Part shown: positions 26,649 to 37,428 of the stretch, piece after piece | Numbering within the stretch: position 1 is the stretch's first letter | Layout: each line of letters opens with the position of its first letter | NCBI RefSeq assembly: GCF_944801835.1 | Contig: NZ_CALYLN010000001.1 | Coordinates: forward strand, 528,001-592,000 | DNA: 64,000 bases | Direction: 5' to 3' | DNA from: Bartonella sp. B1099 | GTDB taxonomy: Bacteria > Pseudomonadota > Alphaproteobacteria > Rhizobiales > Rhizobiaceae | The notes under the pieces: model-generated | Told to the model about the DNA's origin: nothing | The model's database searches: none | Seen by the model: the letters and a program-made list of their open reading frames with translations, nothing else | Position numbers and translations under genes: made by a program

Positions 26649-27455
26649 ATGAAAAAACTTGCATTCGTTGTTCTATTATCTTCGTTTTCTTCTCTTTATA
26701 CGGTACCTGTTCAGGCACTCAAAAGTCCATCAAATTCACAATATGATCACCGCATTCGCTATATAACGTATAACGAAGCCGATGTGGTTCAAATTGAAAC
26801 AGTTCTTGGAGTAGCAACACATATTATTCTTGAAGAAGGTGAACAGTATATCACTCATGCCTTTGGTGATTCAGAAGCCTATGCCTTTGCGCATAAAGGG
26901 CGGCATATTTTTATTAAACCAAAAGCAGAACTTGCCAATACCAATCTCATCGTTGTAACTGACAAACGGAGTTACAAATTCCGCCTACAATTTCGAAATG
27001 ACCGTGCGGGATCAACCTATGAATTGGCTTTCCATTATCCCGATTCAACCGATGAAAAGTCAGAAGAAAACAACCGACGCCTTGCGATTGAACGTGGTTT
27101 TCACCAAAGCGTGAAGGGCTATAATCTCAGTTACACCATGAGCGGTCATCAAGATATTGCTCCCATCAATGCTTGGGACAATGGGCGTATTACTTACTTC
27201 AAGTTTCCTGCTAACATGGATATGCCATCGATTTATGTCGTAGATGCCGAAGGGAATGAAAGCTTAATACCGCGCACCATTATCGGTAGTTCTAATGATA
27301 TTATCGCCGTTCATAAAGTTAATCCTAAATGGCTCATACGACTTGGTAAACGCGCTCTCGCTGTTTTTAATGAAGCCTATGACCCCCATGGTATACCAAA
27401 CACAACAGGAACAGTATCCTCGGTGGTTTATCGTATCAATAAAGGAGGAAAATAA
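26649..27455 (+). CDS. trwF: TrwF (VirB9 homologue)
   Basis: Outer-membrane core-complex protein. Signal peptide ending PVQALKS, then the VirB9 fold with YNEADVVQIETVLGVATHIIL at the start and NGRITYFKFP, MPSIYVVDAEGNE and VNPKWLIRLGKRALAVFNE near the end. I prefer the ATG at 26649 (AAGGA ten bases ahead) to one at 26628 overlapping trwG, because it gives a clean signal peptide. 268 residues. It pairs with the lipoprotein TrwH. Confidence 0.94.
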   Translation: MKKLAFVVLLSSFSSLYTVPVQALKSPSNSQYDHRIRYITYNEADVVQIETVLGVATHIILEEGEQYITHAFGDSEAYAFAHKGRHIFIKPKAELANTNLIVVTDKRSYKFRLQFRNDRAGSTYELAFHYPDSTDEKSEENNRRLAIERGFHQSVKGYNLSYTMSGHQDIAPINAWDNGRITYFKFPANMDMPSIYVVDAEGNESLIPRTIIGSSNDIIAVHKVNPKWLIRLGKRALAVFNEAYDPHGIPNTTGTVSSVVYRINKGGK

Positions 27456-28591
27456 TGTTTGACAATAAGGAAGGAGATGAAAAAGGTAGAAAACTGGACA
27501 ATATAGAGCAAAAACATATTGAAGATGCCTATGGGAGCTCCGAACTAGGTTCAGATCGCCGTCCAACAATTCCAGGGACCCGTGCATTGTTAATCGTAGG
27601 ACTTATTGTCATAATAGCGGTACCAATTGCTCTAACTTGGAAAGCTTTAAAAATGGGTAGTACCGTGGAAGTAGAGGAAGAGAAACCACAACAAACGGTA
27701 CAGCAAATTATACCGAGCTATATCCCTCGGGTTATAGAAGAGCCAAAACCTGTAGAAGAAGAAAAACCAACACAAATTGAAGATTCAAGTCTAGATATTT
27801 CACCAGCCTTAGCTAAACTTCTTCAAACAACCGTTCCCCCACATATGCTCCAAGATTCTGAAGAATTAGCGCGTAAACGTATGCTTAGTTCTAGTCTTAA
27901 CAATGGTGGGAGCGAAGGATCTACAGAAACTAACACATCGAATGATGACAGTGGTGCATTAAATCTCCAACCTGTACGTTTAGGTCAATCACATGCGGTG
28001 CAACTTCGTAACCGTGATCTTTTGATTACACAAGGAACGCAAATAGATTGTACATTGGAAACAAAAATCATCACGTCACAACCAGGAATGACGACATGTC
28101 ATTTAACACGGGATATTTATTCTACAAGTGGTCGTGTTGTTTTGCTTGACCGTGGTTCTAAAGTCGTTGGTTTTTACCAAAGTGGCTTACAGCAAGGACA
28201 AACACGTGTGTTTGTACAATGGTTACGCATTGAAACCCCTTCTGGAGTTATTGTCAATCTTGACTCACCCGGTACAGGTCCTCTTGGTGAAGCGGGTATT
28301 GGTGGCTGGGTTGATAGACACTTTTGGGAGCGATTTAGTGGTGCAATTATGGTGAGTATCATCAGTGATTTAGGAGAATGGGTGAGAGGTAAAATCAATA
28401 AAAGTAGCAAAGAAGATAAAGAAAAATCACAACCTCAAGGTGCTCAGAATGCTGAATCGATAGTAGCCGATGTTCTTCAAAATTCCATCAATATCACACC
28501 AACTCTTTACAAACACCAAGGCGAACGAGTGAATATTTTTGTTGCTCGTGATCTGGATTTCAGCGATGTCTACAGTCTCGTCACACGTTAA
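27455..28591 (+). CDS. trwE: TrwE (VirB10 homologue)
   Basis: Core-complex protein that spans from the inner to the outer membrane. A cytoplasmic tail is followed by a membrane segment at about residues 44-65 (ALLIVGLIVIIAVPIALTW), then a Pro/Glu-rich periplasmic linker and the VirB10 beta-barrel domain (GTQIDCTLETKI, MTTCHLTRDIYS, GLQQGQTRVFVQW, LDSPGTGPLGEAGIGGWVD). 378 residues. It overlaps the preceding stop by one base and the trwD start by 26 bp. Confidence 0.95.
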   Translation: MFDNKEGDEKGRKLDNIEQKHIEDAYGSSELGSDRRPTIPGTRALLIVGLIVIIAVPIALTWKALKMGSTVEVEEEKPQQTVQQIIPSYIPRVIEEPKPVEEEKPTQIEDSSLDISPALAKLLQTTVPPHMLQDSEELARKRMLSSSLNNGGSEGSTETNTSNDDSGALNLQPVRLGQSHAVQLRNRDLLITQGTQIDCTLETKIITSQPGMTTCHLTRDIYSTSGRVVLLDRGSKVVGFYQSGLQQGQTRVFVQWLRIETPSGVIVNLDSPGTGPLGEAGIGGWVDRHFWERFSGAIMVSIISDLGEWVRGKINKSSKEDKEKSQPQGAQNAESIVADVLQNSINITPTLYKHQGERVNIFVARDLDFSDVYSLVTR

Positions 28592-29627
28592 TCCAATACA
28601 AAAAGATCAAGCTGTTTCTCAGCTTTTGCAACCGCTTGATCGTTTCTTAGAAGATCCGAAGATCACTGAATTATCGATCTGCCGCCCCTGTGAAGTATGG
28701 ACAAAAAGCTTCAACGGGTGGCAGGTCCATAGCGTACCTGAGTTAACAACAGCTTTTTTGCAAACGCTTATTACAGCGATTATCGTTTATAACGGAATGG
28801 CTCCCAGAAGCATTAATTATGTGCTCTTGCCTGGTGGACAACGTGGTACAATTATCCAAACGCCAGCTGTCGTTGATGGTTCTCTTTCCTTTGTGATTCG
28901 TAAACATTCCCTTATCGTTAAGACGTTAGAAGAACTCAAAGAAGAAGGGGCTTTTGATAATTTTTCTGATGTAAGTTTTAACAAGCCTTCAGCAAAAGAA
29001 GCCAATAACTTGTTATCGAAGCATGACTTCACGCGGTTGGAACCATTTGAAGTTCAGCTCTTACAACGTAAACGTGAAGGAAAAATTCTTGAATTTTTGG
29101 AAGAATGCGTCCTTCACAAACGCAACATTATCATTGCCGGCAAGACAGGATCGGGGAAAACAACATTTGCCCGCTCGCTCATTGAAAAAGTCCCTGTAGA
29201 AGAGCGTATTATCACGATTGAAGATGTTCATGAACTTTTTCTACCCAATCATCCTAATCATGTAAATATGATTTATGGCAACAATGTAGGTCGTGTTTCA
29301 GCTGAAGAATGCTTAGATGCCTGTATGCGTCAATCGCCTGACAGAATTTTTCTTGCTGAATTACGAGGCAATGAGGCATGGGAATATCTCAATTCACTCA
29401 ACACAGGTCATCCTGGATCGATTACAACGACGCATGCCAACAGCGCTTTGCAGACATTTGAGCGCTGTGCCACCTTGATTAAAAGATCAGAAATTGGCCG
29501 CCAACTCGAGATAGAAATGATCAAGATTGTTCTTTACACAACAGTTGATGTCGTGTTGTTCTTTAAAGATAGAAAGCTTTCTGAAATCTTTTACGACCCG
29601 ATTTTTGCTAAATCAAAAATCGCTTAA
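28566..29627 (+). CDS. trwD: TrwD (VirB11 traffic ATPase)
   Basis: Hexameric cytoplasmic ATPase that switches the machine between pilus assembly and transport. Walker A GKTGSGKT is at residues 192-199, the Asp box is RIITIEDVHELF, and Walker B/His box is SPDRIFLAELRGNEAWEYL with GHPGSITTTHANSA. I chose the ATG at 28566, inside the trwE 3' end; an upstream in-frame start at 28539 is possible. 353 residues. It is the last trw gene. No trwC, trwB or trwA follows. Confidence 0.95.
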   Translation: MSTVSSHVNPIQKDQAVSQLLQPLDRFLEDPKITELSICRPCEVWTKSFNGWQVHSVPELTTAFLQTLITAIIVYNGMAPRSINYVLLPGGQRGTIIQTPAVVDGSLSFVIRKHSLIVKTLEELKEEGAFDNFSDVSFNKPSAKEANNLLSKHDFTRLEPFEVQLLQRKREGKILEFLEECVLHKRNIIIAGKTGSGKTTFARSLIEKVPVEERIITIEDVHELFLPNHPNHVNMIYGNNVGRVSAEECLDACMRQSPDRIFLAELRGNEAWEYLNSLNTGHPGSITTTHANSALQTFERCATLIKRSEIGRQLEIEMIKIVLYTTVDVVLFFKDRKLSEIFYDPIFAKSKIA

Positions 29628-29667
29628 ATAAGGATTACACTCTCGATAAGAGCACACAAATAAAAAA

Positions 29668-29694
29668 AGCCGTAACCAATTGTTACGGCTTTTT
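29668..29694 (+). terminator. Rho-independent terminator of the trw operon
   Basis: A perfect nine-base-pair stem (AGCCGTAAC / GTTACGGCT) with a five-base loop is followed by a T-run, 40 bp after the trwD stop. It is the clearest terminator in the window and marks the right end of the operon. An A-run on the left side could let it work on the minus strand too. Confidence 0.9.
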
Positions 29695-31169
29695 ATTGAA
29701 TATTCTTCTTCTCTTTGCTTCTCAAATGTATTTTCTACACTCTTCATGAACAAAAAAAGAAAAAAGCGAACAGATAAAAACTTCAAAAGAAAACAAAATC
29801 GCATATGAAGTTTTATTCTTTTATCTTTGTTCATTCTCTCGATTTATCTTTTAAAAATGTATACTTGATGCAAAAGAGAAAAAGTAAATTTTGATTCGCC
29901 TATCAATAAGAACTTCATGAAACAAATACCGATCATCACCAATAATTATCATCATCAAAACAAAAGCTTATTTTAAGCGATCAATAAATATTTTTTTAAT
30001 CAAACAATCTCCAGATACAGAGAACCCAATATAAGTATAGTATCATTCTGATTGAGCATCTATAAATCACATTTCATTCGGGAATAAAAAGTATAGTGAC
30101 ATATCGATCTTCCTCGGAAGAAGAAAGATTCTTATCCTATACCAACTTTTAAACAATCAAATTTCTCTAAAGAAAGCTTTGCTAACCATATCACGTGGCG
30201 CTATACCCACCCCAAAGGATTAAACTTCTCAACCCAAACGTGATCTTTAACTCTCTGTCTCTTTGCCTAGCAGGGTGAACTTTTAACCACTTTAAGCACC
30301 ACATCGCAAATGACGGTATTTTACAGCACAACCAAATAAATACACAAAGAATAACGGATCATATCATTAATACTTGTAGAGCTCTTTTTTATATTAAGAA
30401 ATATATTTTATACTGAAAAATAAGGATTAAACTTATATAAATTTGATATTTCCTCAAAAGCCTTTTGGGCTCTCTAATAAATTCAAATCATTTGACGTTA
30501 TAACAGTTTTAAATTCCTGTCCCCTTAATTATATAATCTATCAGAATAATGGAGAGTGATCTTATGCTCTCCAATTTTGAGAACTATAAATTTTGTTTTT
30601 TTTAATGTACTTAACAATCGAATACCTAAAACAAAATATGACCTTTAAATATATGTGATGATGATATCAAAGCGCCCAATCACTGCATATCAGCAGTATT
30701 TTCGATATTATAATAAACGTATCGTAAAATTACGAACTATCGTCATTCCTTTTTATTTCATTTGAATGATTTACATGCGTTATAATGTTTGTATTATTCT
30801 TTGTTTTTTGTGCCCTATTGATATAAGGTAGCCTTCTTTTATAAAAAACGATCAATCAAATCATGCATTAAAATGAGAATTTTGATACGAATTTAATGAA
30901 AACAAAAACACAATTTTCCGTGTTCCACTTTACTGTTTATGAATCGGTCCATTTGCACAGATAAAACTCCACTATGAGCTTTCTTAAGCCCATACAGTTA
31001 GCAAGGATTGCTTTTACAGAAAAAACTTCATTTTTAAAGATTACTTCACTTTTAGAACAACATAGTTAACGACCTCATCATAAGAGGTTCATGCGCTTTT
31101 ATAGATTAAATCTCCAAAGATACATGCTATTTCTAGCCTTAACCTTTACTTTCATGAAGTCGTCATTTT
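29695..31169. other. Non-coding right flank of the trw island
   Basis: About 1.5 kb of AT-rich sequence between trwD and sdhB. I find no ORF with a ribosome site and no tRNA-like or repeat structure. Such long empty gaps are common in Bartonella and may hold worn-out gene remnants that I cannot recognise. Confidence 0.5.
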
Positions 31170-31949
31170 TTAAAGGCGGCGTTCAACCATGAGTTTTTTA
31201 ATTTCAGCAATTGCTTTTGCTGGATTTAATCCCTTTGGACAAGTTTGTGCACAATTCATAATCGTATGACAGCGATAAAGGCGGAAAGGATCTTCTAAAT
31301 TATCCAGACGTTCACCACACATCTCATCACGTGAATCTGCAATCCAGCGATAAGCTTGGAGCAAAACAGCAGGACCCAAATAACGATCACCATTCCACCA
31401 ATAACTTGGACATGATGTTTGACAACAGGCGCACAAAATACATTCATAAAGACCATCAATTTTTTGGCGGTCGGAATGACTTTGTAACCACTCTTTTGCG
31501 GGCTCCGGCGAAACAGTCTGCAACCAAGGTTCAATGACTCGGTGTTGAGCATAAAAGCGCTTTAAATCAGGAACCAAATCTTTCACGACTGGCATGGAGG
31601 GCAAAGGATAGACCTTAATGGGGTGCTTTACATCATCCATACCTTTGGTACAAGCCAATGTATTGGTTCCATCAATATTCATCGCACAAGAACCACAGAT
31701 GCCTTCACGGCAAGATCGACGAAGTGTCAAAGTCGGGTCAATATGATTTTTAATAAACAAAAGCCCATCCAGAATCATAGGACCACAAGCAGAACGATCC
31801 ACATAATAGGTATCCAGATGGGGATTTTTCTCATCATCAGGAGACCAACGATACACGTGAAATTCTGTCAGTTTTGTCGCACCTTCAGGTTTAGGCCAAA
31901 CCTTTCCTGGTTTTACTTGAGAATTTTTGGGAAGCTTAATTTGTACCAT
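31170..31949 (-). CDS. sdhB: Succinate dehydrogenase iron-sulfur subunit
   Basis: Electron-transfer subunit of respiratory complex II. The 2Fe-2S cluster motif CREGICGSC near residue 79 and two C-terminal cluster motifs, [11 protein letters not shown] and [17 protein letters not shown], are all intact. 259 residues. It is last in the sdhCDAB operon, 14 bp after sdhA. Confidence 0.97.
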   Translation of the reverse strand: MVQIKLPKNSQVKPGKVWPKPEGATKLTEFHVYRWSPDDEKNPHLDTYYVDRSACGPMILDGLLFIKNHIDPTLTLRRSCREGICGSCAMNIDGTNTLACTKGMDDVKHPIKVYPLPSMPVVKDLVPDLKRFYAQHRVIEPWLQTVSPEPAKEWLQSHSDRQKIDGLYECILCACCQTSCPSYWWNGDRYLGPAVLLQAYRWIADSRDEMCGERLDNLEDPFRLYRCHTIMNCAQTCPKGLNPAKAIAEIKKLMVERRL

Positions 31950-31963
31950 ATTTCATTCTCCCC

Positions 31964-33808
31964 TTAATAAACCCGTTTTTTAGGTGCAATGCGCTTTAAA
32001 TCGATTCCACCATCAGCTTCAGATGTTAATGGGTCCACATGGACAGGTCGATATGATAATGTCACCTTACCTTCTTTTGATAAATGTGAAAGCGTATGTT
32101 TTCGCCAATTTTTATCATCACGCTCTGGATAATCTTCACGGGCGTGAGCGCCACGGCTTTCTAAACGTGCTGCCGCAGAATGAACAGTCATGATTGCATT
32201 TGCCATGAGATTTTGAAGCTCTAAGGTTTCAACCAAATCAGAATTCCATATCATGGAACGATCTGTGACTTTAAGGTCAGACAATTCCTCCCAGATTTTA
32301 TTCATCCGTTGGCATCCCTGTTGCAAAGAATCTTCTGTCCGGAAGACTGCTGCATCTTCTTGCATGGTGCGTTGCATTTTTTCACGCAATAGAGCTGTTG
32401 GTATCGCTCCTTGTGCAAAACGTAAACGATCAAAACGCGCCATAATTTCGTCAACAGCTTCTTCATTCAAAGGCGGAATTTCTGCATTTCGGTCAATAAC
32501 TTCCCCCGCACGAATGGCAGCAGCACGCCCAAACACCACAAGATCAATCAATGAATTTGATCCCAAGCGGTTAGCACCATGAACAGAAGCACATCCCGCT
32601 TCACCCACTGCCATCAGTCCTGGCTGAATACGATCAGGCGAATCAGCTGTTGGATTGAGAACTTCGCCGTAGTAGTTGGTAGGAATCCCGCCCATATTAT
32701 AATGAACCGTTGGCAAGATGGGGATCGGTTCTTTTGTGACATCCACCCCTGCAAAGATTCGAGCGGATTCAGAAATCCCTGGTAAACGCTCGTGTAAGAT
32801 TGCAGGATCAATATGATTGAGAACCAAATGAATATGATCCTTCTTAGGTCCAACGCCACGCCCTTCACGAATTTCAAGCGTGATACAACGTGAAACCAAA
32901 TCGCGTGAAGCCAAATCCTTAAAGGAAGGCGCATAGCGCTCCATAAAGCGTTCACCTTCAGAATTGATTAAATACCCCCCCTCACCACGAGCGCCTTCTG
33001 TAATGAGACAGCCAGAACCATAAATCCCTGTGGGATGGAATTGCACAAATTCCATATCTTGAAGGGGTAATCCAGCCCGTGTGATCATTCCACCCCCATC
33101 ACCCGTACAGGTATGCGCTGATGTCGCGGAAAAATAAGCACGTCCATAACCACCGGTTGCAAGAACAACCATCTTAGCAGAAAAACGGTGTATTGTACCA
33201 TCATCGAGATTCCACGCCACAACCCCCGTACAAACCCCATCGGTCATGATAAGATCGAGTGCAAAATATTCAATAAAAAATTGCGCATTATGCTTTAAGC
33301 TTTGTCCATAAAGCGTATGCAAAATGGCATGGCCTGTACGATCTGCTGCAGCACAAGTCCGTTGAACAGGTGGACCTTCACCAAATTGTGTTGTATGTCC
33401 ACCAAAGGGACGTTGATAAATTTTTCCTTCTTGCGTTCGGGAAAAAGGAACGCCATAATGTTCTAATTCATACACAGCAGCAGGGGCATTACGCACCAAA
33501 TATTCCATTGCATCGGTATCACCCAACCAATCAGAGCCTTTCACGGTGTCATATAAATGCCACTGCCAATTGTCAGGTCCCATATTTGAAAGCGATGCGG
33601 CAATTCCCCCTTGTGCTGCAACGGTATGTGAGCGAGTTGGAAAAACCTTCGTGATACAAGCTGTCTTTAATCCTTGTTCTGCCATACCCAGTGTTGCACG
33701 TAATCCTGCACCACCTGCCCCAACAACAACAACATCAAATTTATGATCTACAGTGTGATAAGGGGCGTTACCTGCTTTAGCGCCCAAAGATGATCTTGTA
33801 CCCGCCAT
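31964..33808 (-). CDS. sdhA: Succinate dehydrogenase flavoprotein subunit
   Basis: Catalytic subunit that oxidises succinate to fumarate. N-terminal FAD fold [16 protein letters not shown], the covalent-FAD histidine in [11 protein letters not shown], and the active-site segments [23 protein letters not shown] and [14 protein letters not shown] are present. 614 residues, full length. Third gene of sdhCDAB. Confidence 0.97.
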   Translation of the reverse strand: MAGTRSSLGAKAGNAPYHTVDHKFDVVVVGAGGAGLRATLGMAEQGLKTACITKVFPTRSHTVAAQGGIAASLSNMGPDNWQWHLYDTVKGSDWLGDTDAMEYLVRNAPAAVYELEHYGVPFSRTQEGKIYQRPFGGHTTQFGEGPPVQRTCAAADRTGHAILHTLYGQSLKHNAQFFIEYFALDLIMTDGVCTGVVAWNLDDGTIHRFSAKMVVLATGGYGRAYFSATSAHTCTGDGGGMITRAGLPLQDMEFVQFHPTGIYGSGCLITEGARGEGGYLINSEGERFMERYAPSFKDLASRDLVSRCITLEIREGRGVGPKKDHIHLVLNHIDPAILHERLPGISESARIFAGVDVTKEPIPILPTVHYNMGGIPTNYYGEVLNPTADSPDRIQPGLMAVGEAGCASVHGANRLGSNSLIDLVVFGRAAAIRAGEVIDRNAEIPPLNEEAVDEIMARFDRLRFAQGAIPTALLREKMQRTMQEDAAVFRTEDSLQQGCQRMNKIWEELSDLKVTDRSMIWNSDLVETLELQNLMANAIMTVHSAAARLESRGAHAREDYPERDDKNWRKHTLSHLSKEGKVTLSYRPVHVDPLTSEADGGIDLKRIAPKKRVY

Positions 33809-33814
33809 ATTTGT

Positions 33815-34201
33815 TTAACCCCCTAATGCAATTTTTAAAAGAGAAAAAATAATGACACCGCCCATGAAAAAACAAAATAAAATATTTAACGTCAAAAAGA
33901 ATAATCGGAAACCTTCACGTGGAATATAATCTTCAATCACCACCTGCATAGTAAGTTTCATGTGATAAAGAACTGAAAGAGTCATCAATCCCATCAAAAT
34001 AGCAACAATAGGATGTGCAAGCCTTGCACGCACAAGACTATAGTCCTTGCCCACAAGCGAAAGAATAAGAACAATAAAAAAGATCAAAAGTGGTAGATTG
34101 ATAAACCCTGTCAAACGTTCTCGCCAAAAATGCTCTGTTCCCTCATGTGCACTCCCCCGCCCCCGTACTTTTCCAAGTTCCGTTCGAAAATCTTTTTTCA
34201 T
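33815..34201 (-). CDS. sdhD: Succinate dehydrogenase membrane anchor subunit
   Basis: Small hydrophobic anchor of complex II with three membrane segments. The YHMKLTMQVVIEDYI motif contains the haem-side His and the quinone-site region typical of SdhD. I took the ATG at 34201; a GTG four codons upstream is possible. 128 residues. It lies 18 bp after sdhC and 6 bp before sdhA. Confidence 0.93.
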   Translation of the reverse strand: MKKDFRTELGKVRGRGSAHEGTEHFWRERLTGFINLPLLIFFIVLILSLVGKDYSLVRARLAHPIVAILMGLMTLSVLYHMKLTMQVVIEDYIPREGFRLFFLTLNILFCFFMGGVIIFSLLKIALGG

Positions 34202-34219
34202 GTCTCTTTTCACCCCCAG

Positions 34220-34621
34220 TTAAACAACGGTATATCCAATAATCCAAATTGCAAAAGTAACAATAAGAGAAATAAACACTGTCGCCCAAGCAGTAACTGT
34301 TGCCTTTTCTTTTGCCAAAAGGCAAGGTTTCAGATCCCAAACAATGTGGCGAACACCACCAACCATGTGATGAACCCCTGCCAAAGTATAAAGAAACAAA
34401 ATACACAATCCAAACCAAGAACTATAAATTTCGTGAACAGTTCTAAATGCCTCCTCCCCACAGGCAATAGCAATTAACCAAACGGCAAGAAAAACCGTTC
34501 CAACATAAAGGGCCATACCCGTAATACGGTGTGCGATAGACATGGCCATGGTAATTGTCCAACGATAAATACTGATATGAGGGGAACGAGGGCGCTCTTT
34601 TATCCTAGTTGTCTCTGTCAT
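34220..34621 (-). CDS. sdhC: Succinate dehydrogenase cytochrome b556 subunit
   Basis: Haem-binding membrane subunit. It shows RPRSPHISIYRW, SIAHRITGMALY and the haem ligand motif HHMVGGVRHIVWD, with three membrane segments. The ATG at 34621 matches the usual family start; an in-frame extension to 34723 is probably untranslated. 133 residues. First gene of the operon. Confidence 0.95.
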   Translation of the reverse strand: MTETTRIKERPRSPHISIYRWTITMAMSIAHRITGMALYVGTVFLAVWLIAIACGEEAFRTVHEIYSSWFGLCILFLYTLAGVHHMVGGVRHIVWDLKPCLLAKEKATVTAWATVFISLIVTFAIWIIGYTVV

Positions 34622-35108
34622 AAAATATCCTGACCTGGTTTTTTTTTGCAACCGCAACGAACGAGAAGGTTCACACAAAATGAACAAATATACTCTCTCG
34701 TTTTTACTTGTTTGGTATCTCAAGATACCGATTACAGGTCGGTTGTCTCACATAACGGATTAAAGGTCACGCATAAAAAAAACCGATTACTCAACGGATA
34801 TGATCCGCAAAACTTGCCTTAATCTAATACACTTTTATCTTAACGTCAAAGGTCTAACATCTTTTATCAAATATAAACAGACATTTTTCAAACTATACTT
34901 ATTCCGTTTGAGTGTCCACGACATGTGCAATGATACCCTGCACTTCACTCAATTATTAAGAATAAAAAAGAGACAAAATTTGGATAGGTCAAACATTTTT
35001 ATGTCCCCTCCCAGCCTTCTACAAGCCTTTTAAATGACAAAACGAATCACAAAAGACGCAAAGAAGCGGCATAAAAGCCGCTTTTGCATAAAGTATAACC
35101 GATAATTT
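34622..35108. other. sdh promoter region and rplS downstream region
   Basis: The right-hand part must contain the rplS terminator and the left-hand part the sdhC promoter. Near 34680-34790 the words GGTATCTC/GATACCGATTACAGGT suggest partial internal repeats, and the word CCGATTAC occurs twice. No gene seen. Confidence 0.5.
35064..35086 (-). terminator. Terminator-like hairpin after rplS
   Basis: Stem AAGCGGC / GCCGCTT with a six-base loop, 23 bp beyond the rplS stop. The minus-strand side is followed by only a short T-rich run (TCTTTGCG); on the plus strand TTTT follows as well. It is probably the end of the rimM-trmD-rplS operon. Confidence 0.7.
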
Positions 35109-35537
35109 TTACTCAGCAACGTGCATTTCAACATCTGCACTTACAGGGGCTGTTTCTACTTTTTCACCCTTTTTTCGATAATCTCTCTTTTCAGCAATAC
35201 GGGCGGCTTTACCTCTCAGACCACGAAGATAATAGAGTTTTGCTCGACGCACTTTACCACGACGCACCAGCTCAACCGCTTCAATCAAAGGAGAATAAAC
35301 AGGGAATACACGTTCGACCCCTTCACCATAAGAAATCTTGCGGACTGTAAAAGTCTCATTCAATCCACCACCGGAACGCGCAATACACACCCCTTCATAA
35401 GCCTGAACACGCGTCCGCGTACCTTCCGTCACACGCACCATAACACGGACAGTATCTCCTGGTTTAAAGGTTGGAAATTGGCGCTTTTCTTCAATTTTTG
35501 CACATTGTTCAGCTTCAAGCTGTGCGATAATATTCAT
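35109..35537 (-). CDS. rplS: Ribosomal protein L19
   Basis: Large-subunit protein at the 30S-50S interface. Typical L19 sequence: [53 protein letters not shown] and [23 protein letters not shown], plus a short acidic tail. The ATG at 35537 has AAGGA seven bases ahead; an in-frame ATG at 35552 is less likely. 142 residues. Confidence 0.96.
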   Translation of the reverse strand: MNIIAQLEAEQCAKIEEKRQFPTFKPGDTVRVMVRVTEGTRTRVQAYEGVCIARSGGGLNETFTVRKISYGEGVERVFPVYSPLIEAVELVRRGKVRRAKLYYLRGLRGKAARIAEKRDYRKKGEKVETAPVSADVEMHVAE

Positions 35538-35746
35538 TTTTTTATCCTTCATGTTCTTTATCGAACAGTCAGAGCGCTCAACTCTTACCCAAAAAGCCTT
35601 GTACTACGAAAAGATGCTCTTTAGGCTATGCCTTACACAGGAGCGAATACACCGTTCCTTCATTTTACTTTCGGAACTATAGAAAACCTTTTATTCAAAA
35701 TTCTCTCAAAAAGAGAGCCATGCAATACACCACCTTATCCTATGAA

Positions 35747-36445
35747 TCAAGTTTTCTGACGATTTTTATCATAACGCGCATAAAGATCAGGACGACGTTG
35801 ACGTGTTAACAATTCGGCTTGGCTTTGACGCCAATCTGCAATCGCTTTGTGATGCCCTGAGGTTAACACAGGCGGAATCGCTCGTCCTTCGAAAAGAGAA
35901 GGGCGCGTGTATTGGGGATGTTCCAGCAAACCATTTTCAAAACTTTCACACTTTGCAGAAGCTTCATTTCCCATCACGCCTGGGAGAAGACGGATAATAG
36001 CATCTAAGATAACCAGTGCGGCAGTTTCACCGCCTGAAAGAATATAATCACCAATAGAGACTTCCTCTAATTCCCGTGCTTCTATGACTCGCTCATCAAC
36101 GCCTTCAAACCGTCCACAAACCAATGTTATGCCCGAATCACCAGCCAAACGACGTGCATAAGCTTGATCAAAAGGCCGCCCACGGGGACTCATCAATAAT
36201 CTTGGCGAATCCTGTGGACAATGATCAATCGCAGCTGCCAAGACATCTGCCCGCATCACCATACCAGCCCCCCCACCAGCAGGTGTATCATCAACGCTAT
36301 GGTGTTTATCCAAAGCAAAATCTCTAATCTGCACTGTCTCCAGTGACCAAATTCCGCGCTCTAAAGCTTGCCCTGCTAAAGAATACCCTAAAAAACCAGG
36401 AAACATTTCAGGATAAAGAGTTAAAACGCGCGCTTGAAATTTCAT
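35747..36445 (-). CDS. trmD: tRNA (guanine37-N1)-methyltransferase
   Basis: SPOUT-class enzyme that methylates G37 of tRNAs reading codons that start with C or with G at position 36, preventing frameshifts. Knot motifs [27 protein letters not shown] and [13 protein letters not shown] are intact. 232 residues. Middle gene between rimM and rplS, but separated from rimM by 306 bp that contain a large palindrome. Confidence 0.96.
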   Translation of the reverse strand: MKFQARVLTLYPEMFPGFLGYSLAGQALERGIWSLETVQIRDFALDKHHSVDDTPAGGGAGMVMRADVLAAAIDHCPQDSPRLLMSPRGRPFDQAYARRLAGDSGITLVCGRFEGVDERVIEARELEEVSIGDYILSGGETAALVILDAIIRLLPGVMGNEASAKCESFENGLLEHPQYTRPSLFEGRAIPPVLTSGHHKAIADWRQSQAELLTRQRRPDLYARYDKNRQKT

Positions 36446-36751
36446 TTTTGTTTTTTCATCCTCATTTTATTCAACAAGCTCTTTTAAAGTCAAAATTACA
36501 CAAACCAATTCCATATAACGCTATAGCGTTATATGGAATCTTCTTAACCTGCAACCTATTCAATAGGGTCCTTTTCATACTTACACTTTCAAAAAAGACT
36601 CTAAAAATTCAAGAATATCTCAAGATAAAATGCTTACAATATCTGCTCAAAAGTATTCTCTTAATCTTTGCATACTTTTCACTTTTTATTGATAAAATTC
36701 GCCAGTTATTTTTTACTTTCATCTTTATTTTCTTAGATTCAAGCTATTTCG
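36446..36751. other. Gap between rimM and trmD
   Basis: A 306-bp AT-rich spacer inside what is usually a tight operon. Apart from the perfect palindrome listed separately I see no gene. A promoter for trmD-rplS probably lies here. Confidence 0.5.
36508..36539. repeat. Perfect 32-bp palindrome upstream of trmD
   Basis: Sixteen-base arms pair without a mismatch or loop (left arm starts ATTCCATATAACG, centre CTATAG). It lies 63 bp before the trmD start codon. No T-run follows, so it is not an ordinary terminator. It could be a dimeric protein site, an mRNA-processing hairpin or a small mobile repeat. Confidence 0.8.
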
Positions 36752-37297
36752 TTACTGATCATTTTCTCTCCCACTGCTCAAGCCAGCCGCCATGGGATCA
36801 ACAATAAGAAAACCAGAATCCATACAAATTTCTGGTACCGCCACCTTACTAAAAGGAATAAGTACTCTTTTGCCTGTATTCAAACCTATTTCAAGCAAAT
36901 CGCCAGCCCCGAAATTATAAAAACCACACACTTCCCCTAAGACTTTTCCCCCACAATCTTGAACACGCAGTCCTATTAAATCAACTTGATAAAACTCATC
37001 CTCGCCCAAATCATCACTCAATTGATCACGCATCACATAAAGGTGAATCCCTTTCAAAGACTCGGCATCATTACGATTATCGATCCCTTTAAAATGTACA
37101 ATCGCGTTATTTTTTTGTGTGCGAAGAGTTACAATTTCATAAGAACGCCCCATATCATCATAAAGAGTTCCGTAAGATTTGAAACGCTGTGGCTCAGCAC
37201 TTAAAATTTTAACAAAAACTTCCCCTTTTATACCATGAGGCATACCAATAATGGCAAGATAGACTTTATTTTTAAGCTTTTCTTTATTATACTTCAT
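36752..37297 (-). CDS. rimM: Ribosome maturation factor RimM
   Basis: 30S assembly factor that binds S19 and the 16S head. N-terminal RimM domain (YLAIIGMPHGIKGEVFVKIL) is followed by a PRC-barrel (FYQVDLIGLRVQDCGGKVLGEV to VLIPFSKVAVPEI). 181 residues, full length. It reads toward trmD and rplS. Its usual upstream partner rpsP is about 18 kb away here. Confidence 0.94.
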   Translation of the reverse strand: MKYNKEKLKNKVYLAIIGMPHGIKGEVFVKILSAEPQRFKSYGTLYDDMGRSYEIVTLRTQKNNAIVHFKGIDNRNDAESLKGIHLYVMRDQLSDDLGEDEFYQVDLIGLRVQDCGGKVLGEVCGFYNFGAGDLLEIGLNTGKRVLIPFSKVAVPEICMDSGFLIVDPMAAGLSSGRENDQ

Positions 37298-37428
37298 ACA
37301 AAAACATTATCTCTCAAAAGTGAACCCTCAATCTTAATCATTTCTATTCAATCTTGTTGCCATATGAGACAATCTTCCCCAAAGACCTTTCTTGGTAACA
37401 AAAACAAATTAATATAAGGAGAAGTCTT

